Below are positions 7,216-8,366 of a stretch of DNA of 8,366 nt, piece by piece. Made by a program: the position numbers and the translations under genes. The notes beneath the pieces were generated by a model that saw only the letters and a program-made list of their open reading frames with translations, had not been told where the DNA came from and did not search any database. Source of the DNA: Lentisphaeria bacterium (lineage in GTDB: Bacteria > Verrucomicrobiota > Lentisphaeria > Victivallales > UBA1829); NCBI GenBank assembly GCA_017456805.1, contig JAFTIQ010000090.1, positions 1-8,366 on the forward strand, read 5' to 3'. Every line of letters begins with the position of its first letter. Position 1 is the first letter of the stretch.

Positions 7216-8169
7216 TTATTGTTTTAAGCCTAACGTATATTTATAAGGTTCAAAGCAGGATTTCACGATTTCATCCAGCGGAGCTTCTGCAACGCCGATA
7301 CAGGTATCAGCCGCCCCGTAATAAACTTTCACCATTCCATCGTCTTCCAGAATTGCATTGCAGGTGAAGACAACGTTGCGGACTCTGCCTTTCTGTTCAT
7401 ATTCCGCTTCCGGGAATAGCAGCGGATATTTACTGCGGGCAATCACTTTCCACGGCTCTTTGTAATCCAGAATCGCAGCATAAAGCATATAAATGGATCC
7501 GTCGCAAGTGGGGTTGACTGCATGATAGATTTCCAGCCATCCTTCTTTCACGCGGATCGGAGGCGCACCTGCACCGATTTTCTGATGATCCCAATGTCCC
7601 GGTCTCGGCAGCAGAGATTCCCGGTGTTTGCCCCAGAATTCCAGATCTTTTGAGAATGACATCCACATATAGCAGGGGGAAAATTCATCCCCGTGGAACG
7701 GTCTTTCAAAACGGCAGTACATTCCGTTGATTTTTTCGGGGAAGAGAGCCGCATTTCTGTTGTTGAGTTCGGATGTCAATGCGACATGTTCAAATTTGAC
7801 AAAATCCTTTGTTTTTGCCAGAGCGATTCTTGTTCCGCATTTGTTGTTGTGACTTCCATAGAAAATGAAATATTCATCTTCGATCTTTGTAATTCTCGGA
7901 TCATAGCATCCATGTTCTTCCCAACCTGTATCTGCCGGCATTTCAGGCCAGTCCACGGGGGCGGGATCGAATTTGAAATTGTACCCGTCATTGCTGCGTG
8001 CAAGCCAGAAAATAATAGTTCCCTCCCGATGGAACACATCCACCAGAAGCAGATATTCTCCATTGAATTTGATTGCGCCGGGATTCAGAATATAATATCC
8101 GACCCCTTCAGGAAGGTCATCAATCGTCAGAATTGGATTCCCTTTATATCGTTTCATGAGTGAGTTCAT
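7216..8169 (-). CDS. GH130 family beta-mannoside phosphorylase-type enzyme
   Basis: A 317-residue five-bladed beta-propeller enzyme. GH130 members mostly break beta-mannosidic bonds with phosphate to give mannose 1-phosphate; a minority are hydrolases. Visible family motifs are [15 protein letters not shown] (6-20), [14 protein letters not shown] (29-42), HGCYDPRIT (86-94) with D90 as likely proton donor, [20 protein letters not shown] (136-155), [20 protein letters not shown] (197-216) and VYYGAAD (282-288). R138, R156, K197 and H216 are basic residues that could hold phosphate, favouring a phosphorylase. There is no signal peptide, so it is cytoplasmic. The length fits the shorter (GH130_2-like) members better than the roughly 390-residue mannosylglucose phosphorylases, so mannooligosaccharide or mannosyl-N-acetylglucosamine phosphorolysis is plausible but not proven. 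The first ATG (8169-8167) is favoured by AAAGGG four nt upstream; a second in-frame ATG lies four codons in. It is first gene of the operon. Confidence 0.93.
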   Translation of the reverse strand: MNSLMKRYKGNPILTIDDLPEGVGYYILNPGAIKFNGEYLLLVDVFHREGTIIFWLARSNDGYNFKFDPAPVDWPEMPADTGWEEHGCYDPRITKIEDEYFIFYGSHNNKCGTRIALAKTKDFVKFEHVALTSELNNRNAALFPEKINGMYCRFERPFHGDEFSPCYMWMSFSKDLEFWGKHRESLLPRPGHWDHQKIGAGAPPIRVKEGWLEIYHAVNPTCDGSIYMLYAAILDYKEPWKVIARSKYPLLFPEAEYEQKGRVRNVVFTCNAILEDDGMVKVYYGAADTCIGVAEAPLDEIVKSCFEPYKYTLGLKQ

Positions 8170-8173
8170 TTTT

Positions 8174-8179
8174 CCCTTT
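8174..8179 (-). promoter_or_regulatory. Ribosome binding site of the GH130 gene
   Basis: AAAGGG on the minus strand, 4 nt before the ATG at 8169-8167. The spacing is a little short, but it is 16 nt from the alternative ATG at 8157-8155, so it supports the upstream start. Confidence 0.55.
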
Positions 8180-8232
8180 CTGTTTAAATAACTGTTTCGC
8201 TCAGCATTTTTTCAATCATTGTTCTTTGGAAT

Positions 8233-8261
8233 AAAATAGTATATTTTCTAAAAAAATACAA
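8233..8261 (-). promoter_or_regulatory. Candidate promoter of the GH130-prepilin-exported protein operon
   Basis: On the minus strand TTGTAT (8261-8256) and TATTTT (8238-8233) are 17 bp apart. An overlapping TATACT (8243-8238) is a better -10 but has a poor -35. Either would give a leader of about 60 nt and put the TTTGCAT repeat near -60, a position like that inferred for the GH2 gene. The choice between the two is open. Confidence 0.4.
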
Positions 8262-8281
8262 GACTTGCGGAGAAGAATCTA

Positions 8282-8299
8282 ATGCAAACATTATGCAAA
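8282..8299 (-). promoter_or_regulatory. Shared regulatory site, copy B: TTTGCAT-N4-TTTGCAT
   Basis: On the minus strand TTTGCAT (8299-8293), AATG, TTTGCAT (8288-8282) reproduces the 11-bp-period repeat found at 169-186 before the GH2 gene, in the same orientation relative to transcription. It lies 112 nt upstream of the GH130 start. Sharing the site between two otherwise unrelated control regions suggests one common regulator. Confidence 0.6.
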
Positions 8300-8339
8300 A
8301 AAATATGAGTATTTATATTGAAAAACAGGGTGGATAAAC

Positions 8340-8366
8340 AAAAAAAAACGGGAAATCCCAGCCGGA
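8340..8366 (-). terminator. 3' part of an intrinsic terminator for a gene beyond the right edge
   Basis: On the minus strand ATTTCCCG (8356-8349) runs straight into nine T residues (8348-8340), the look of the descending arm and U-tract of a Rho-independent terminator. The matching ascending arm (expected CGGGAAAT-like) would lie just past position 8366. It implies a minus-strand gene ending upstream and so marks the GH130 gene as the probable first of its own operon. Confidence 0.5.

Noticed and set aside
7693..8163. 156-codon open frame on the plus strand opposite the GH130 gene
   Set aside because: It is a shadow of the GH130 coding strand; motif content and RBS favour the minus-strand gene.
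8349..8358. GGGAAATCCC as a self-contained hairpin
   Set aside because: Its arms would be four bases with a two-base loop, which is too tight. It is better read as one arm of a larger terminator extending past the window.

Overview
The window looks like a piece of a Lentisphaerota (Victivallales-like) chromosome of moderate G+C content. The main clue is a type IV prepilin-like protein with the N-terminal [15 protein letters not shown] segment and a C-terminal H-X9-DG motif, a class greatly expanded in Lentisphaerota and Planctomycetota. It sits in an operon with multidomain secreted carbohydrate-active proteins. The taxonomic call is inference from gene content; no marker gene is present.

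Layout: (1) positions 1-103, minus strand, hold the first 34 codons of a LacI-family regulator that runs off the left edge. (2) 104-268 is a divergent control region with promoter-like elements, a short palindrome and a striking TTTGCAT-N4-TTTGCAT direct repeat. (3) 269-2569, plus strand, encodes a cytoplasmic family GH2 enzyme of the beta-mannosidase type. (4) 2591-2627 is a strong hairpin between convergent genes that can serve as terminator for both. (5) 8169-2649, minus strand, is a compact three-gene operon with gaps of 25 and 27 bp: a GH130 mannoside phosphorylase-type enzyme, a prepilin-like protein, and a 1259-residue exported protein with a LamG-like domain, a CBM9-like domain and a C-terminal domain resembling GH123/DUF6067-type glycosidases. 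(6) 8170-8366 is the operon's control region, with a second copy of the TTTGCAT repeat; at the extreme right is the 3' half of a terminator for a minus-strand gene outside the window.

Working model (inference): this is a small beta-mannoside (mannan- or N-glycan-type) utilisation locus. The exported protein would bind and attack a glycan outside the cytoplasm. GH130 and GH2 would break down imported beta-mannosides inside the cell by phosphorolysis and hydrolysis. The prepilin-like protein would help display or export surface components. The repeat TTTGCATAWTKTTTGCATT, matching at 17 of 19 positions upstream of both enzyme units and in the same orientation relative to transcription, suggests that one regulator controls both; the adjacent LacI-family protein is the obvious but unproven candidate. 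No transporter gene is visible in the window.
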